Shown here: in pieces, positions 1-9,581 of the stretch
How positions within the stretch are numbered: position 1 is the first letter of the stretch
Layout: every line of letters begins with the position of its first letter
NCBI GenBank assembly: GCA_024398125.1
Contig: JAKSJO010000005.1
Coordinates: forward strand, 1 to 64,000
Length of the DNA stretch: 64,000 nt
Source: Bacteroidales bacterium
Lineage (GTDB): Bacteria; Bacteroidota; Bacteroidia; Bacteroidales; UBA932
Direction: 5' to 3'
The notes under the pieces: model-generated
Seen by the model: only the letters and a program-made list of their open reading frames with translations
What the model was told of the DNA's origin: nothing
The model's database searches: none
Translations under genes and position numbers: made by a program

Positions 1-4
1 TATC

Positions 5-1222
5 ATGGATGCAATTATATCAACAATAAGTGGAGTAGATACTTTGTGGGTTCTTTTGGGAGCGATGCTCGTATTCTGGATGCAGCCTGGCTTCGCCCTT
101 GTAGAGGCCGGTCTCACCAGATCCAAGAACACAGCCAATATCCTTATGAAGAACTTCTGTGACTTCATGTGCGGAAGCGTTCTCTTCTGGGTCATCGGAT
201 TCTCACTCATGTTCGGAACCGACCATGGTCTCTTCGGTTGGGACGGTTTCTTCTTCAGCTCAAACATGGGCAACGACAACATTCCTGCTGGAGCATTCTT
301 CATCTTCCAGACAATGTTCTGTGCGACTACCGCGACTATCGTCAGCGGTGCAATGGCTGAGCGTACAAAGTTCTCTATGTACATGCTCTACTCAGTCCTG
401 ATCTCAGCATTCGTTTATCCTATCTCAGGTCACTGGGGCTGGGGCGGCGGATGGCTCTCTGAACTCGGTTTCCACGACTTCGCAGGTTCAACTATGGTTC
501 ACGCATGCGGTGGCGCCCTTGCTCTTGCAGGAGCAATCGTTCTCGGACCAAGAATCGGCAAGTATGGCAAGGACGGCAAGAGCCGCGCTATTCCTGGACA
601 CAACCTCGCACTCTGTGCCCTTGGCGTATTCGCTCTCTGGGTAGGCTGGTTCGGCTTCAACCCATGCTCTGAACTTTCAATCACCGGTGAGAGCGCAATC
701 CATTCAGCTCATATTTTCATCACTACCAACATGGCTGCAGCAACAGGCGGTATCACAGCGCTCGCATACACCTGGCTGGTTGATGGAAAGCCTTCGCTTT
801 CAATGGTCTGCAACGGTGTACTTGCCGGCCTCGTAGGTATTACTGCAGGCTGCGACTGTGTAGGAATCGGAGCAGCGGCACTCATCGGAATCATCGTATC
901 AGTAGTGATGTGCTTCTCAGTATCTTTCATTGACAAGACCCTCAAGATCGACGATCCAGTCGGTGCAGTCAGCGTACATGGTGTAGGCGGTATCCTTGGA
1001 ACCATCCTTACCGGTGTTTTCTGCGACTCATCGATCAACGGCAGCGAGGTCAGCCTCGGTATACAGACTCTCGGTGCTTTCGTGGTTGTTGCCTTCGCAT
1101 TCGTCATGGGTATGATCATCTTCAACGCAATCAAGTATACCGTCGGACTCAGATGCGGTGCGCGTGAGGAAGAGGAAGGACTCGACGTCTACGAGCACGG
1201 AGAGTCTGCATACAACAGATAA
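5..1222 (+). CDS. amt: Ammonium transporter, Amt/MEP/Rh family
   Basis: Inner-membrane channel that conducts ammonia/ammonium into the cell. The 405-residue protein is hydrophobic throughout, consistent with 11 membrane helices. It carries the twin pore histidines of the family at about H166 (in STMVHACGG) and H325 (in AVSVHGVGG), and the family signature near residues 160-185. The start four bases into the window gives the usual short N-terminus that leads straight into helix 1 (DTLWVLLGAMLVFWMQPG), so the gene is probably complete, but its promoter lies outside the window. It precedes a large set of glutamine-using enzymes, which fits a role in nitrogen supply. No GlnK gene is visible next to it here; one could lie upstream. 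Family assignment is firm. Confidence 0.95.
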   Translation: MDAIISTISGVDTLWVLLGAMLVFWMQPGFALVEAGLTRSKNTANILMKNFCDFMCGSVLFWVIGFSLMFGTDHGLFGWDGFFFSSNMGNDNIPAGAFFIFQTMFCATTATIVSGAMAERTKFSMYMLYSVLISAFVYPISGHWGWGGGWLSELGFHDFAGSTMVHACGGALALAGAIVLGPRIGKYGKDGKSRAIPGHNLALCALGVFALWVGWFGFNPCSELSITGESAIHSAHIFITTNMAAATGGITALAYTWLVDGKPSLSMVCNGVLAGLVGITAGCDCVGIGAAALIGIIVSVVMCFSVSFIDKTLKIDDPVGAVSVHGVGGILGTILTGVFCDSSINGSEVSLGIQTLGAFVVVAFAFVMGMIIFNAIKYTVGLRCGAREEEEGLDVYEHGESAYNR

Positions 1223-1246
1223 AACAATTTAATCAAAATATTACCA

Positions 1247-1293
1247 GGGGTACACTTGGAACATTGGTTTATTTTGCCATACATTTGTACCCC
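1247..1293 (+). promoter_or_regulatory. asnB promoter with overlapping inverted repeat
   Basis: A perfect Bacteroidetes -7 element, TACATTTG, lies at 1280-1287, with a TTG at 1256-1258 in the -33 region (21-base spacer). An 8-base inverted repeat, GGGGTACA (1247-1254) and TGTACCCC (1286-1293), brackets this promoter, and its right arm overlaps the -7 element. A second palindrome, CGGAATGTGAATTCCG, follows at 1293-1308 inside the leader. The layout looks like an operator that could block or recruit polymerase for the nitrogen gene block. The regulator is not known. Confidence 0.55.
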
Positions 1294-1364
1294 GGAATGT
1301 GAATTCCGGACCCCCTTTCCAACAGGAATCCCACATTCCGAAAATGAATTATAACATTTCTATC

Positions 1365-3029
1365 ATGTGTGGATTCACTGCAATTTTCGACATCCAGGGC
1401 GATAGCCTTGAACTTCGCGACAAAGCTCTTCAAATGTCCCGCAAACTCCGCCATCGCGGACCGGATTGGAGCGGTATCTACTGCGGCAAGAGCGCGATTC
1501 TTTCTCACGAACGACTCTCTATCGTAGATCCTCAGTCAGGTGGACAGCCTCTCATCAGCCCTCACCATAAGCATATCCTTGCTGTGAACGGCGAGATCTA
1601 CAACCATCAGGAACTTCGAAAGCAGCTCGAGGGCAAGTACGACTTCCAGACACAGTCTGACTGTGAGGTCATCCTCGCGCTTTATCAGGAGAAAGGAATC
1701 GATTTCATCGAGGACCTCAGCGGTATCTTTGCTTTCGCTCTCTATGACGAGGAGAAGAACGAGTACCTCATCGCCCGCGATCCTATCGGCGTGATTCCAC
1801 TCTATATCGGCTGGCATGACGACGGCACACTCTGCGTTGCAAGTGAGCTCAAGGCTCTCGAGGGTTTCTGCTCCGAGTATGAACCGTTCCTCCCTGGACA
1901 CTATTACAGCAGCCGCGAGCGCAAGATGACCAAGTGGTACACCCGCGACTGGATGGAGTATGATGCAGTCAAGGATAACACATCAAGCGTCGAGGACCTC
2001 AGAAAGGGTCTCGAGGATGCAGTGAAGCGTCAGCTCATGAGCGATGTCCCTTACGGTGTCCTTCTTTCGGGCGGTCTTGATTCATCCGTAGTAAGTGCAA
2101 TTGCAAAGAAGTATGCAGCGATGCGTGTCGAGACCGGCAGCACCCAGGCTGCATGGTGGCCCCAGCTCCACTCATTCGCTGTCGGCCTGAAGGGAGCACC
2201 GGATCTGGCAAAGGCTGCCGAGGTTGCAAAGCACATCGGAACAGTCCATCATGAAATCAACTATACCATCCAGGAAGGCCTTGACGCCATCCGCGACGTG
2301 ATCTATTTCATCGAGACATACGATGTTACCACAGTCCGTGCATCTACCCCTATGTACCTCCTTGCCCGCGTGATCAAGTCCATGGGCATCAAGATGGTTC
2401 TTTCGGGGGAGGGTGCAGACGAGATCTTCGGCGGATATCTCTACTTCCATAAGGCACCGGACGCAAAGGCCTTCCATGACGAGACCGTCCGCAAGCTCTC
2501 TAAACTCCATCTTTATGACTGTCTCCGCGCGAACAAGAGCCTTTGCGCATGGGGTGTTGAAGGACGAGTTCCGTTCCTTGACAAGGAGTTCCTCGACATC
2601 GCTATGCGTCTCAATCCTGCAGACAAGATGTGTCCGGGCAAGACCATGGAGAAGCGCATCGTCCGCGAGGCTTTCGAGGACATGCTTCCTGCAAGCGTTG
2701 CATGGCGCCAGAAGGAACAGTTCAGCGACGGCGTAGGCTACAGCTGGATCGACACCCTCAAGAAGATTGCCGAGGAGAGCGTTACCGACGATCAGCTCGC
2801 ACGTGCAGAGAAGCGTTTCCCTGTAAACCCACCTATGAACAAGGAAGAGTATCTGTACCGTACTATCTTCGAGGAGCATTTCCCAAGCGCAAGTGCAGCT
2901 CGCTGCGTGCCTCATGAGGCATCTGTAGCATGTTCTACCGCTATCGCCCTTGAATGGGATGAGGCATTCAAGAACCTCAACGATCCTAGCGGACGTGCAG
3001 TGAAGGGTGTACACGAGCAGGCATATTAG
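1365..3029 (+). CDS. asnB: Asparagine synthase B, glutamine-hydrolysing
   Basis: Makes asparagine from aspartate, ATP and glutamine in the cytoplasm. The start is set at 1365 because the class II glutaminase needs the nucleophile Cys2 directly after the initiator Met (MCGFTAIF); upstream in-frame Mets would bury it. The N-terminal amidotransferase domain spans about residues 2-185, with HRGPD near 30 and the NGEIYNH motif near 75. The C-terminal synthetase domain carries the PPi-loop SGGLDSS at about 235-241. At 554 residues it matches the length of the E. coli enzyme. It is the first gene of a packed unit, with dapF following after 3 bases. Confidence is high. Confidence 0.96.
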   Translation: MCGFTAIFDIQGDSLELRDKALQMSRKLRHRGPDWSGIYCGKSAILSHERLSIVDPQSGGQPLISPHHKHILAVNGEIYNHQELRKQLEGKYDFQTQSDCEVILALYQEKGIDFIEDLSGIFAFALYDEEKNEYLIARDPIGVIPLYIGWHDDGTLCVASELKALEGFCSEYEPFLPGHYYSSRERKMTKWYTRDWMEYDAVKDNTSSVEDLRKGLEDAVKRQLMSDVPYGVLLSGGLDSSVVSAIAKKYAAMRVETGSTQAAWWPQLHSFAVGLKGAPDLAKAAEVAKHIGTVHHEINYTIQEGLDAIRDVIYFIETYDVTTVRASTPMYLLARVIKSMGIKMVLSGEGADEIFGGYLYFHKAPDAKAFHDETVRKLSKLHLYDCLRANKSLCAWGVEGRVPFLDKEFLDIAMRLNPADKMCPGKTMEKRIVREAFEDMLPASVAWRQKEQFSDGVGYSWIDTLKKIAEESVTDDQLARAEKRFPVNPPMNKEEYLYRTIFEEHFPSASAARCVPHEASVACSTAIALEWDEAFKNLNDPSGRAVKGVHEQAY

Positions 3030-3032
3030 ACA

Positions 3033-3884
3033 ATGGCAAAAATCGAATTTGCAGTGATGGACGGTCTCGGCAACACATACATCTATGTGGATGCCGACCG
3101 TTTCACCATTTCTGATCCCTCAGCTTTTTCTGTAAAATGGAGCCCGGTCTACAAGACTGACGGCCTCATCCTCATCAGCCGCAGCAAGGTGGCTGATTTC
3201 AAGATGCGTATCTTCAACAATGACGGCAGTGAGGCCATGATGTGTGGCAACGGCAGCCGCTGCGTTGGAAAGTATGTATTTGACAATGGTCTGACCGACA
3301 AGACTGAGATTACCTTGGAGACCCTGGCCGGCATCAAGATAATCAAGCTTATTGTCGAGGACGGTGTTGCTACCGGCGCTACTGTTGATATGGGAGAGCC
3401 TTTGCTGTCAAACAAAGAACAGGTAGCGACTGAAGATGGCTCTCTCAAAGGTCAGGTTCTCAAGGCGTGGTCCAATGAATATGAAGCTACATACGTCTGT
3501 ATGGGCAATCCACACTGCGTCATTTTTGTCGATGACATAAACAAGATAGACCTTGAGAAGGTCGGACCATTTCTAGAGCATTCTAATTTTTTCCCGCAGA
3601 GAGCAAATATTGAATTTGTCCAGAAGCTTCCTGACGGAAAGCTTCGCATGCGCGTATGGGAACGTGGCTCCGGAATCACCATGGCTTGCGGTACCGGTGC
3701 CTGTGCGACTGCAGTTGCAGCGTCAATTGCGGGTCTTGCGGGTCGCGAAGCGGTAGTATCCATGGATGGTGGAGATCTCCATATCCGTTGGGATGAGAAG
3801 GATGGTCACGTTTACATGACGGGACCTGCAGAAACCAGTTTCATGTGTGAATTAGAGTCAGCTTACATGTTAGCAACTGATTAA
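3033..3884 (+). CDS. dapF: Diaminopimelate epimerase
   Basis: Converts LL- to meso-diaminopimelate, the last shared step of lysine and peptidoglycan precursor synthesis. Both catalytic cysteines are present: C71 in the motif NNDGSEAMMCGNGSRC and C219 in MACGTGACATAV. The 283-residue length is normal for the family. The ATG lies 3 bases after the asnB stop, and dapL follows 12 bases downstream, so the two lysine genes sit together within the nitrogen unit. Its upstream partner in the pathway is the adjacent LL-DAP aminotransferase. Confidence 0.96.
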   Translation: MAKIEFAVMDGLGNTYIYVDADRFTISDPSAFSVKWSPVYKTDGLILISRSKVADFKMRIFNNDGSEAMMCGNGSRCVGKYVFDNGLTDKTEITLETLAGIKIIKLIVEDGVATGATVDMGEPLLSNKEQVATEDGSLKGQVLKAWSNEYEATYVCMGNPHCVIFVDDINKIDLEKVGPFLEHSNFFPQRANIEFVQKLPDGKLRMRVWERGSGITMACGTGACATAVAASIAGLAGREAVVSMDGGDLHIRWDEKDGHVYMTGPAETSFMCELESAYMLATD

Positions 3885-3896
3885 TAGAGTAGTGTC

Positions 3897-5102
3897 ATGT
3901 CAATTTTCAATGAGCATTATTTTGAACTCAAGAACGGGTTTCTCTTTGCTGAAGTTACCCGCAGAGTCGAAGAATATAAGAAGCAGCATCCCGACCGCAA
4001 GGTCATCAGCCTTGGTGTCGGAGACGTCACAAAACCGCTGCCTGATGTATGCATCCAGGCAATGCACAAGGCTGTGGATGAGCTTTCACGCAGCGAGACT
4101 TTCAGGGGCTATGGTCCTGAACAGGGCTATGCTTTCCTCCGCCAGGCCATCGTGGACTATGAATTCGCTCCGCTGGGTGTGAACATCGGCATCGATGAGG
4201 TCTTCATCAGCGAAGGCGCCATCAGCGATTGTGGAAACATCGTGGATCTTTTCGATCAGGACTGTGCCATCGGCATCCCTGATCCTGCTTATCCGGTCTA
4301 TATGGACAGCAATGTGATGAACGGCAGGGCGAAGAACATCACCATCCTGCCTATCAATCAGGACAACGGCTTCGTGCCTCAGATTCCCGAGAAGCATCTC
4401 GATGTTGTCTATCTCTGTTATCCGAACAATCCTACCGGACTGACGATGAACCGTGAGCAGCTGACAAGATGGGTGGATTACGCTCTCCGCGAGAAATGCG
4501 TCATCCTTTATGATTCTGCATACGTTTCATACATCCGTCACGAGGGCATTCCACACAGCATATTCGAGATCGAAGATGCCGAGAAGTGCGCTATCGAGTT
4601 CAGGAGCTTCTCGAAGACCGCTGGATTCACAGGCGTGCGATGCGGCTATACAGTCGTACCGAAGGCATTGACATTCTCTGCCGAGGACGGAAGGACCATC
4701 TCGCTCAACTATAACTGGAACCGCCGTCAGTGCACCAAATTCAACGGAACATCGTACATCTCCCAGAGGGCTGCAGCGGCAATCTATTCCGAGGAAGGCC
4801 AGAGACAGGTACGCGAGAACGTTGACGGTTATATGAAGAACGCAGACCTCATCCGTGAGACTCTCAAGAAATACGGCTATGACGTTTTGGGTGGAGAAGA
4901 TGCTCCTTATATCTGGCTCCGCACCCCGGACGGAATGGGGTCATGGGAATTCTTCGACAAGCTGTTGAATGAACTCAGCATAGTAACGACTCCTGGTTCA
5001 GGTTTCGGCCAGTCAGGGGAGGGCTTTGTACGTCTCTCCTCCTTCGGTAGACCGGAAGACTGTGTGGAAGCGATGAAAAGGATTGAGCAATGGAAATACT
5101 GA
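3897..5102 (+). CDS. dapL: LL-diaminopimelate aminotransferase
   Basis: PLP-dependent class I/II aminotransferase that forms LL-diaminopimelate directly from tetrahydrodipicolinate and glutamate, bypassing the acylated DapD/C/E intermediates. The PLP lysine is K240 in RSFSKTAGFTGVRCGY. The family pattern SLGVGDVTKPLP appears near residues 38-50, and YPNNPTG near 175-181 with DSAYVSYI around 206-213. Its 401 residues match DapL rather than generic aspartate aminotransferases. Pairing with dapF supports the call. Its 3' end overlaps the next gene by 13 bases, implying translational coupling. Confidence 0.93.
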   Translation: MSIFNEHYFELKNGFLFAEVTRRVEEYKKQHPDRKVISLGVGDVTKPLPDVCIQAMHKAVDELSRSETFRGYGPEQGYAFLRQAIVDYEFAPLGVNIGIDEVFISEGAISDCGNIVDLFDQDCAIGIPDPAYPVYMDSNVMNGRAKNITILPINQDNGFVPQIPEKHLDVVYLCYPNNPTGLTMNREQLTRWVDYALREKCVILYDSAYVSYIRHEGIPHSIFEIEDAEKCAIEFRSFSKTAGFTGVRCGYTVVPKALTFSAEDGRTISLNYNWNRRQCTKFNGTSYISQRAAAAIYSEEGQRQVRENVDGYMKNADLIRETLKKYGYDVLGGEDAPYIWLRTPDGMGSWEFFDKLLNELSIVTTPGSGFGQSGEGFVRLSSFGRPEDCVEAMKRIEQWKY

Positions 5103-6874
5103 AACATGAGTGTGGAGTCGCGCTGATAAGACTTCGCAAACCGCTGGAGTATTACAAGGAGAAGTACGGGACTATCTGCTACGGTCTCGACAAACTCTAT
5201 CTCCTCATGGAAAAACAGCATAACAGAGGTCAGGAAGCCGCCGGAATGGCCTGTGTGAAAATCAACGGCAACCCGGGGGAGGAGTTCATCTTCCGAGAGA
5301 GAGCCCTTGGCTCCGGAGCTATCCAGGAGATTTTCGCAAATGCGCACCAGAGCATCGCATCAAGCGAAAAGGAGGGATACGACATGCCTTATATCGGCGA
5401 GGTCTACATGGGGCATCTCCGCTACAGTACGACAGGAAAGTCAGGTCTGAGTTACGTCCATCCATTCCTTAGACGCAATAACTGGAAAGCCAGAAATCTG
5501 CTTCTCTGCGGAAACTTCAACATGACCAATGTGGACGAGATATTCAGCCATCTGGTCGAAGAAGGCCAGCATCCAAGAATCTACAGCGACACATTCCTGC
5601 TGCTTGAACAACTCGGCCACGGATTGGACCAGGAGCATGCAAAACTCTGTGCCCGCTATGAGGCTGAAGGTCTCAAAGGTCAGAAACTTATCCAGCAGGT
5701 GGAAAAGGACATTGACACCCGCGGTATCATGAAGCAAAGCTCGCCTCTGTGGGACGGCGGTTACGTGATATGCGGTGCATTGGGCAGCGGCAGCATCTTC
5801 ACTCTGCGCGACCCTCATGGCATCCGTCCTGCATTCTGGTATTGTGATGATGAAATCGTTGTAGTGGCTTCCGAGAGGCCTGTAATCCAGACCACCCTGA
5901 ACGTGGATGCGGCAAGTGTCCGTGAACTCGGTCCGGGAGAGATGCTGACCGTCGACAAGGATGGCGATGTCAATGTGGCGCAGCTTCTTGAACCTGGAAA
6001 GAATGAAAAATGCTCATTCGAACGAATCTATTTCTCCCGCGGCTCGGACATGGACATCTACAATGAGCGCAAGCAGCTTGGCCGCGAACTTGCTCCACAG
6101 ATAGTCGAGGCGGTAGACGGAGATCTTGAAAACACCGTGATTTCATATATCCCGAACACGGCCGAGACCGCCTTTTTCGGCATGGTGGAGGGTCTTAGAA
6201 AGGTCAATCCAGACGTCAGGGCTGAAAAGATAGTCATCAAGGATATCAAGCTCAGAACATTCATCGCCGAAGGCGCTTCGAGAAACGATCTCGCTGCGCA
6301 TGTCTACGATGTCACATACGGCCAGGTCAAGCCGGGCGACAACCTTGTCGTCATAGATGACAGTATCGTTCGAGGTACCACTTTGAAACAGTCCATACTC
6401 AGGATGCTCGACCGTCTTCATCCGGGAAAGATCGTTGTCGTATCTTCATCTCCTCAGGTCCGCTACCCGGACTACTACGGAATCGATATGTCCCGTCTTG
6501 GTGAATTCGCGGCCTTCCGCGCGGCAATAAGCCTTCTGAAAAAGAGGGGATTGTCCTCAGTCATCGACGAGGTATATGCAAGATGCAAGTCACAGGCCGG
6601 TCTCGCAAAGGAGGATATGGTCAATCATGTAAAAGCTATTTACGACTGCTTCACGGATGACGAGATATCGGACGAGATCGCAAAGATGCTGACACCGGAA
6701 GGAACCCATGCCGAGGTCAAGCTCATCTATCAGAGCCTCGAAGGACTTCACAATGCTATCCCAGGCCATCCAGGAGACTGGTATTTCTCCGGATACTATC
6801 CTACACCAGGAGGAGTAAAGATGCTTAACAGAGCCTTCATGAACTGGTACGAAGGCCACGCAGATGCAAGATAA
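5090..6874 (+). CDS. purF: PurF-type amidophosphoribosyltransferase
   Basis: Predicted to move glutamine nitrogen onto PRPP to give phosphoribosylamine, the first step of purine synthesis. The class II glutaminase nucleophile would be C8 (KHECGVAL), freed by removal of a short propeptide. HNRGQEAAG follows near residue 44. The phosphoribosyltransferase domain has the PRPP loop VVIDDSIVRGTT at about 420-431. At 594 residues it is about 90-120 longer than E. coli or B. subtilis PurF, with extra sequence in both the glutaminase half (about 90-230) and the C-terminus. I recall long forms of this kind in Bacteroidetes. A diverged acceptor or a second PurF elsewhere in the genome cannot be excluded. 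It overlaps dapL by 13 bases. Confidence 0.85.
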   Translation: MEILKHECGVALIRLRKPLEYYKEKYGTICYGLDKLYLLMEKQHNRGQEAAGMACVKINGNPGEEFIFRERALGSGAIQEIFANAHQSIASSEKEGYDMPYIGEVYMGHLRYSTTGKSGLSYVHPFLRRNNWKARNLLLCGNFNMTNVDEIFSHLVEEGQHPRIYSDTFLLLEQLGHGLDQEHAKLCARYEAEGLKGQKLIQQVEKDIDTRGIMKQSSPLWDGGYVICGALGSGSIFTLRDPHGIRPAFWYCDDEIVVVASERPVIQTTLNVDAASVRELGPGEMLTVDKDGDVNVAQLLEPGKNEKCSFERIYFSRGSDMDIYNERKQLGRELAPQIVEAVDGDLENTVISYIPNTAETAFFGMVEGLRKVNPDVRAEKIVIKDIKLRTFIAEGASRNDLAAHVYDVTYGQVKPGDNLVVIDDSIVRGTTLKQSILRMLDRLHPGKIVVVSSSPQVRYPDYYGIDMSRLGEFAAFRAAISLLKKRGLSSVIDEVYARCKSQAGLAKEDMVNHVKAIYDCFTDDEISDEIAKMLTPEGTHAEVKLIYQSLEGLHNAIPGHPGDWYFSGYYPTPGGVKMLNRAFMNWYEGHADAR

Positions 6875-6892
6875 AAATATAACAGACAGGAT

Positions 6893-8500
6893 ATGAAATA
6901 TTTGTTTGTAACAGGAGGTGTGGTCTCTTCATTGGGAAAAGGCATCATCTCATCATCGATAGGCAAGTTGCTGCAGTCTCGTGGCTACAGCATCACGATC
7001 CAGAAGTTCGATCCATATATCAACATCGATCCAGGAACTCTCAACCCTTACGAGCACGGAGAATGCTATGTTACGGAGGATGGTATGGAAACAGATCTTG
7101 ACCTCGGACACTACGAGAGATTCACCAATATCCGAACTACCCGTGGCAATTCCATAACTACCGGTCGAATCTATCGTGCAGTGATCGACAAGGAACGCCG
7201 TGGTGACTATCTTGGCAAGACAATCCAGGTCGTGCCTCATATCACAGACGAGATCAAGCGCCGTATCCGTCGCGAGGATGATCCGAACAAGTATGATTTC
7301 ATCATCACCGAGATCGGAGGAACCATAGGCGACATCGAGTCCATGCCATTCCTCGAGGCAATCCGCCAGATGAAATGGGAGAACCAGGGTGATGTGGCCT
7401 GTATCCATCTTACCTATGTACCGTACCTCAAGGCTGCGGGCGAGGTGAAAACAAAGCCTACACAGCATTCCGTAAAGGAAATGCAGGGCGTCGGCATCCA
7501 GCCTGACATCCTTGTGCTGCGCACCGAGACCCACCTTAACAGCGATATCATCCACAAGGTGGCATCTTTCTGCAACGTGGACAGAGACTGTGTCGTTCAG
7601 AGCGAAGACATGCCTTCAATCTATGAGGTGCCTATCGCGATGCAGGAACAGGGGCTGGATGCTGCCATTCTCAGGAAGCTTGGAATGCCGGTAGGGGAGA
7701 CTCCGAAGCTCGAGAACTGGCGCGACTTCCTCAAGCGCAGGGACGCGGCCGTCGAGACCGTAAAGATTGCCATTGCCGGCAAGTATGAGCTTCAGGATGC
7801 ATACAAGAGTATCCGCGAAAGCCTGCATCATGCGGGTGTATACAACGACCGCAAGGTGGATATCCAGTTCATCAACACCGAGTTCCTTACAAAGGACGAT
7901 GTCGAGGAGAAGATGAAGGGAGTCGCAGGCGTCGTCATCTGCCCTGGTTTCGGCCAGCGTGGCACGGAAGGAAAGGTCATCATGGCTGAATACTGCAGAA
8001 CCCATGACATTCCGACTTTCGGAATCTGTTACGGCATGCAGATGATCGTTGTCGAGTTTGCCCGCAACGTCCTTGGCTACAAGGATGCCAACAGTGCCGA
8101 GATCGATCCGAATACCAAGCACAATGTAATCGACATAATGGAAGAACAGAAGGCCATCACCCAGATGGGCGGCACCATGAGACTGGGCGCATATCCATGC
8201 CGTCTCAAGGAGGGTTCAAAGGCCTATGAGGTATATGGTCAATCCGACATCCAGGAACGTCATCGCCACCGTTATGAGTTCAACAATGCCTACCTGGAGG
8301 AGTTCGAGAAAGCCGGAATGATGTGTACGGGTAAGAATCCTGATGCAGATCTGGTGGAAATTGTTGAAATTCCGGCTTTGAAGTGGTATCTTGCAGCTCA
8401 ATTCCACCCGGAGTATCAGAGCACGGTTCTTCACCCTCATCCGCTGTTCATGAGCTTCACAAAGGCGGCAATTGAATATAACGACGAACATAACAGATAA
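6893..8500 (+). CDS. pyrG: CTP synthase
   Basis: Aminates UTP to CTP using glutamine and ATP. The N-terminal synthetase domain opens with the P-loop-like GGVVSSLGKGI and contains the substrate motifs DPYINIDPGTLNP and HGECYVTEDG. The C-terminal class I glutaminase has nucleophile C379 in FGICYGMQ, the same number as in E. coli, with the partner motif QFHPEYQS near the end. The length of 535 residues is standard. It lies 18 bases after purF and its stop is one base from the carA start, so it reads as part of one transcript. Confidence 0.97.
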   Translation: MKYLFVTGGVVSSLGKGIISSSIGKLLQSRGYSITIQKFDPYINIDPGTLNPYEHGECYVTEDGMETDLDLGHYERFTNIRTTRGNSITTGRIYRAVIDKERRGDYLGKTIQVVPHITDEIKRRIRREDDPNKYDFIITEIGGTIGDIESMPFLEAIRQMKWENQGDVACIHLTYVPYLKAAGEVKTKPTQHSVKEMQGVGIQPDILVLRTETHLNSDIIHKVASFCNVDRDCVVQSEDMPSIYEVPIAMQEQGLDAAILRKLGMPVGETPKLENWRDFLKRRDAAVETVKIAIAGKYELQDAYKSIRESLHHAGVYNDRKVDIQFINTEFLTKDDVEEKMKGVAGVVICPGFGQRGTEGKVIMAEYCRTHDIPTFGICYGMQMIVVEFARNVLGYKDANSAEIDPNTKHNVIDIMEEQKAITQMGGTMRLGAYPCRLKEGSKAYEVYGQSDIQERHRHRYEFNNAYLEEFEKAGMMCTGKNPDADLVEIVEIPALKWYLAAQFHPEYQSTVLHPHPLFMSFTKAAIEYNDEHNR

Positions 8501-8501
8501 T

Positions 8502-9581
8502 ATGAGTCTCGATAGAAAGAAAGCAGAACTGAGACTTGCCGACGGAACCGTCCTCACCGGATGGTCTTTCGGTTATGACTCTCCCTCAGACGGAGAGGTC
8601 GTTTTCTCGACAGCTATGGTCGGCTATCCTGAAAGTCTCACCGACCCATCGTACAGTGGTCAGATCCTTTGTGTCACATATCCTCTTATCGGAAACTACG
8701 GCGTACCTGACGACGGTGTAGATGCTGAAGGCATCTCCCTCAACTTTGAATCCGAGAAGATCTGGGTGAGGGGACTGGTCATTTCCGATTATTCAGCGGA
8801 CTACAGTCACTGGGATGCTGTCCGCAGTCTTGGAGACTGGCTCAAGGAGCAGAAGATACCTGCTATCTGCGGCATCGACACCCGTGAGCTGACCAAGATC
8901 CTTCGCGAAAAGGGCTCTATGCTAGGCATGATCGTTCCTGAGGGTGTCGAGAAGTCTTTCCCTGTGCCTGATCCGAACCTGGACAACCAGATCGCGATAG
9001 TCAGCACCGACAAGGTTATCGAGTATGGCAGCGGCGACAAGACTGTCGTTCTTGTGGACTGCGGTGTCAAGCACAACATCCTCCGCTGTTTCGTTGAAAG
9101 AGGCGTTCACCTCATCCGCGTGCCTTGGGACTATGATTTCACCAAGCTGGAATACGATGGTCTGTTCATTTCGAACGGTCCGGGCAATCCTGAGTTCTGT
9201 GAGACTACGGTAAGGCATCTTCGTGAGGCTCTCAAGGGCGACAAGCCGATATTCGGCATCTGCATGGGCAACCAGCTTCTTGCAAGGGCGGCAGGTGCCA
9301 GCACATACAAGCTCAAGTACGGCCATCGCAGCCATAACCAGCCAGCCCGCATGCTTGGCACAGAGCGATGCTTCATCACATCCCAGAATCATGGTTTCGC
9401 GGTTGATGAGAGCATGCTCGGCAGCGATTGGGAGCCATGGTTCGTCAATATGAACGACGGTACCAACGAGGGAATCAGGCATAAGTCCAAGCCTTTCCGT
9501 TCGGTACAGTTCCATCCAGAGGCTTCCAGTGGCCCTACCGACACCCAGTTCCTCTTTGATGAGTTTATCAAAATGCTTTAA
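8502..9581 (+). CDS. carA: Carbamoyl-phosphate synthase, small (glutaminase) subunit
   Basis: Hydrolyses glutamine and channels ammonia to CarB for arginine and pyrimidine synthesis. The start at 8502 (MSLDRKKAELRLADG) is preferred over an in-frame Met at 8472 that would overlap pyrG, because CarA proteins begin with this AxLxLxDG strand. The class I glutaminase triad is visible: C254 in FGICMGNQ and the His/Glu of QFHPEASSGP near the C-terminus. The length is 359 residues, slightly shorter than E. coli CarA. Its stop overlaps the carB start (TAATG), a classic coupling arrangement. Confidence 0.96.
   Translation: MSLDRKKAELRLADGTVLTGWSFGYDSPSDGEVVFSTAMVGYPESLTDPSYSGQILCVTYPLIGNYGVPDDGVDAEGISLNFESEKIWVRGLVISDYSADYSHWDAVRSLGDWLKEQKIPAICGIDTRELTKILREKGSMLGMIVPEGVEKSFPVPDPNLDNQIAIVSTDKVIEYGSGDKTVVLVDCGVKHNILRCFVERGVHLIRVPWDYDFTKLEYDGLFISNGPGNPEFCETTVRHLREALKGDKPIFGICMGNQLLARAAGASTYKLKYGHRSHNQPARMLGTERCFITSQNHGFAVDESMLGSDWEPWFVNMNDGTNEGIRHKSKPFRSVQFHPEASSGPTDTQFLFDEFIKML

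Noticed and set aside
5..1222. Treating amt as truncated by the window edge
   Set aside because: The protein starts with the normal short N-terminus leading into the first membrane helix, and the length is typical, so a missing coding part is unlikely.
2172..3014. 280-codon open frame on the minus strand opposite asnB
   Set aside because: It lies wholly opposite a firmly identified gene, shows no recognisable domain, and several other long antisense frames occur opposite good genes here (for example 6953-7555, 8922-9515, 49781-50521), as expected from codon usage.
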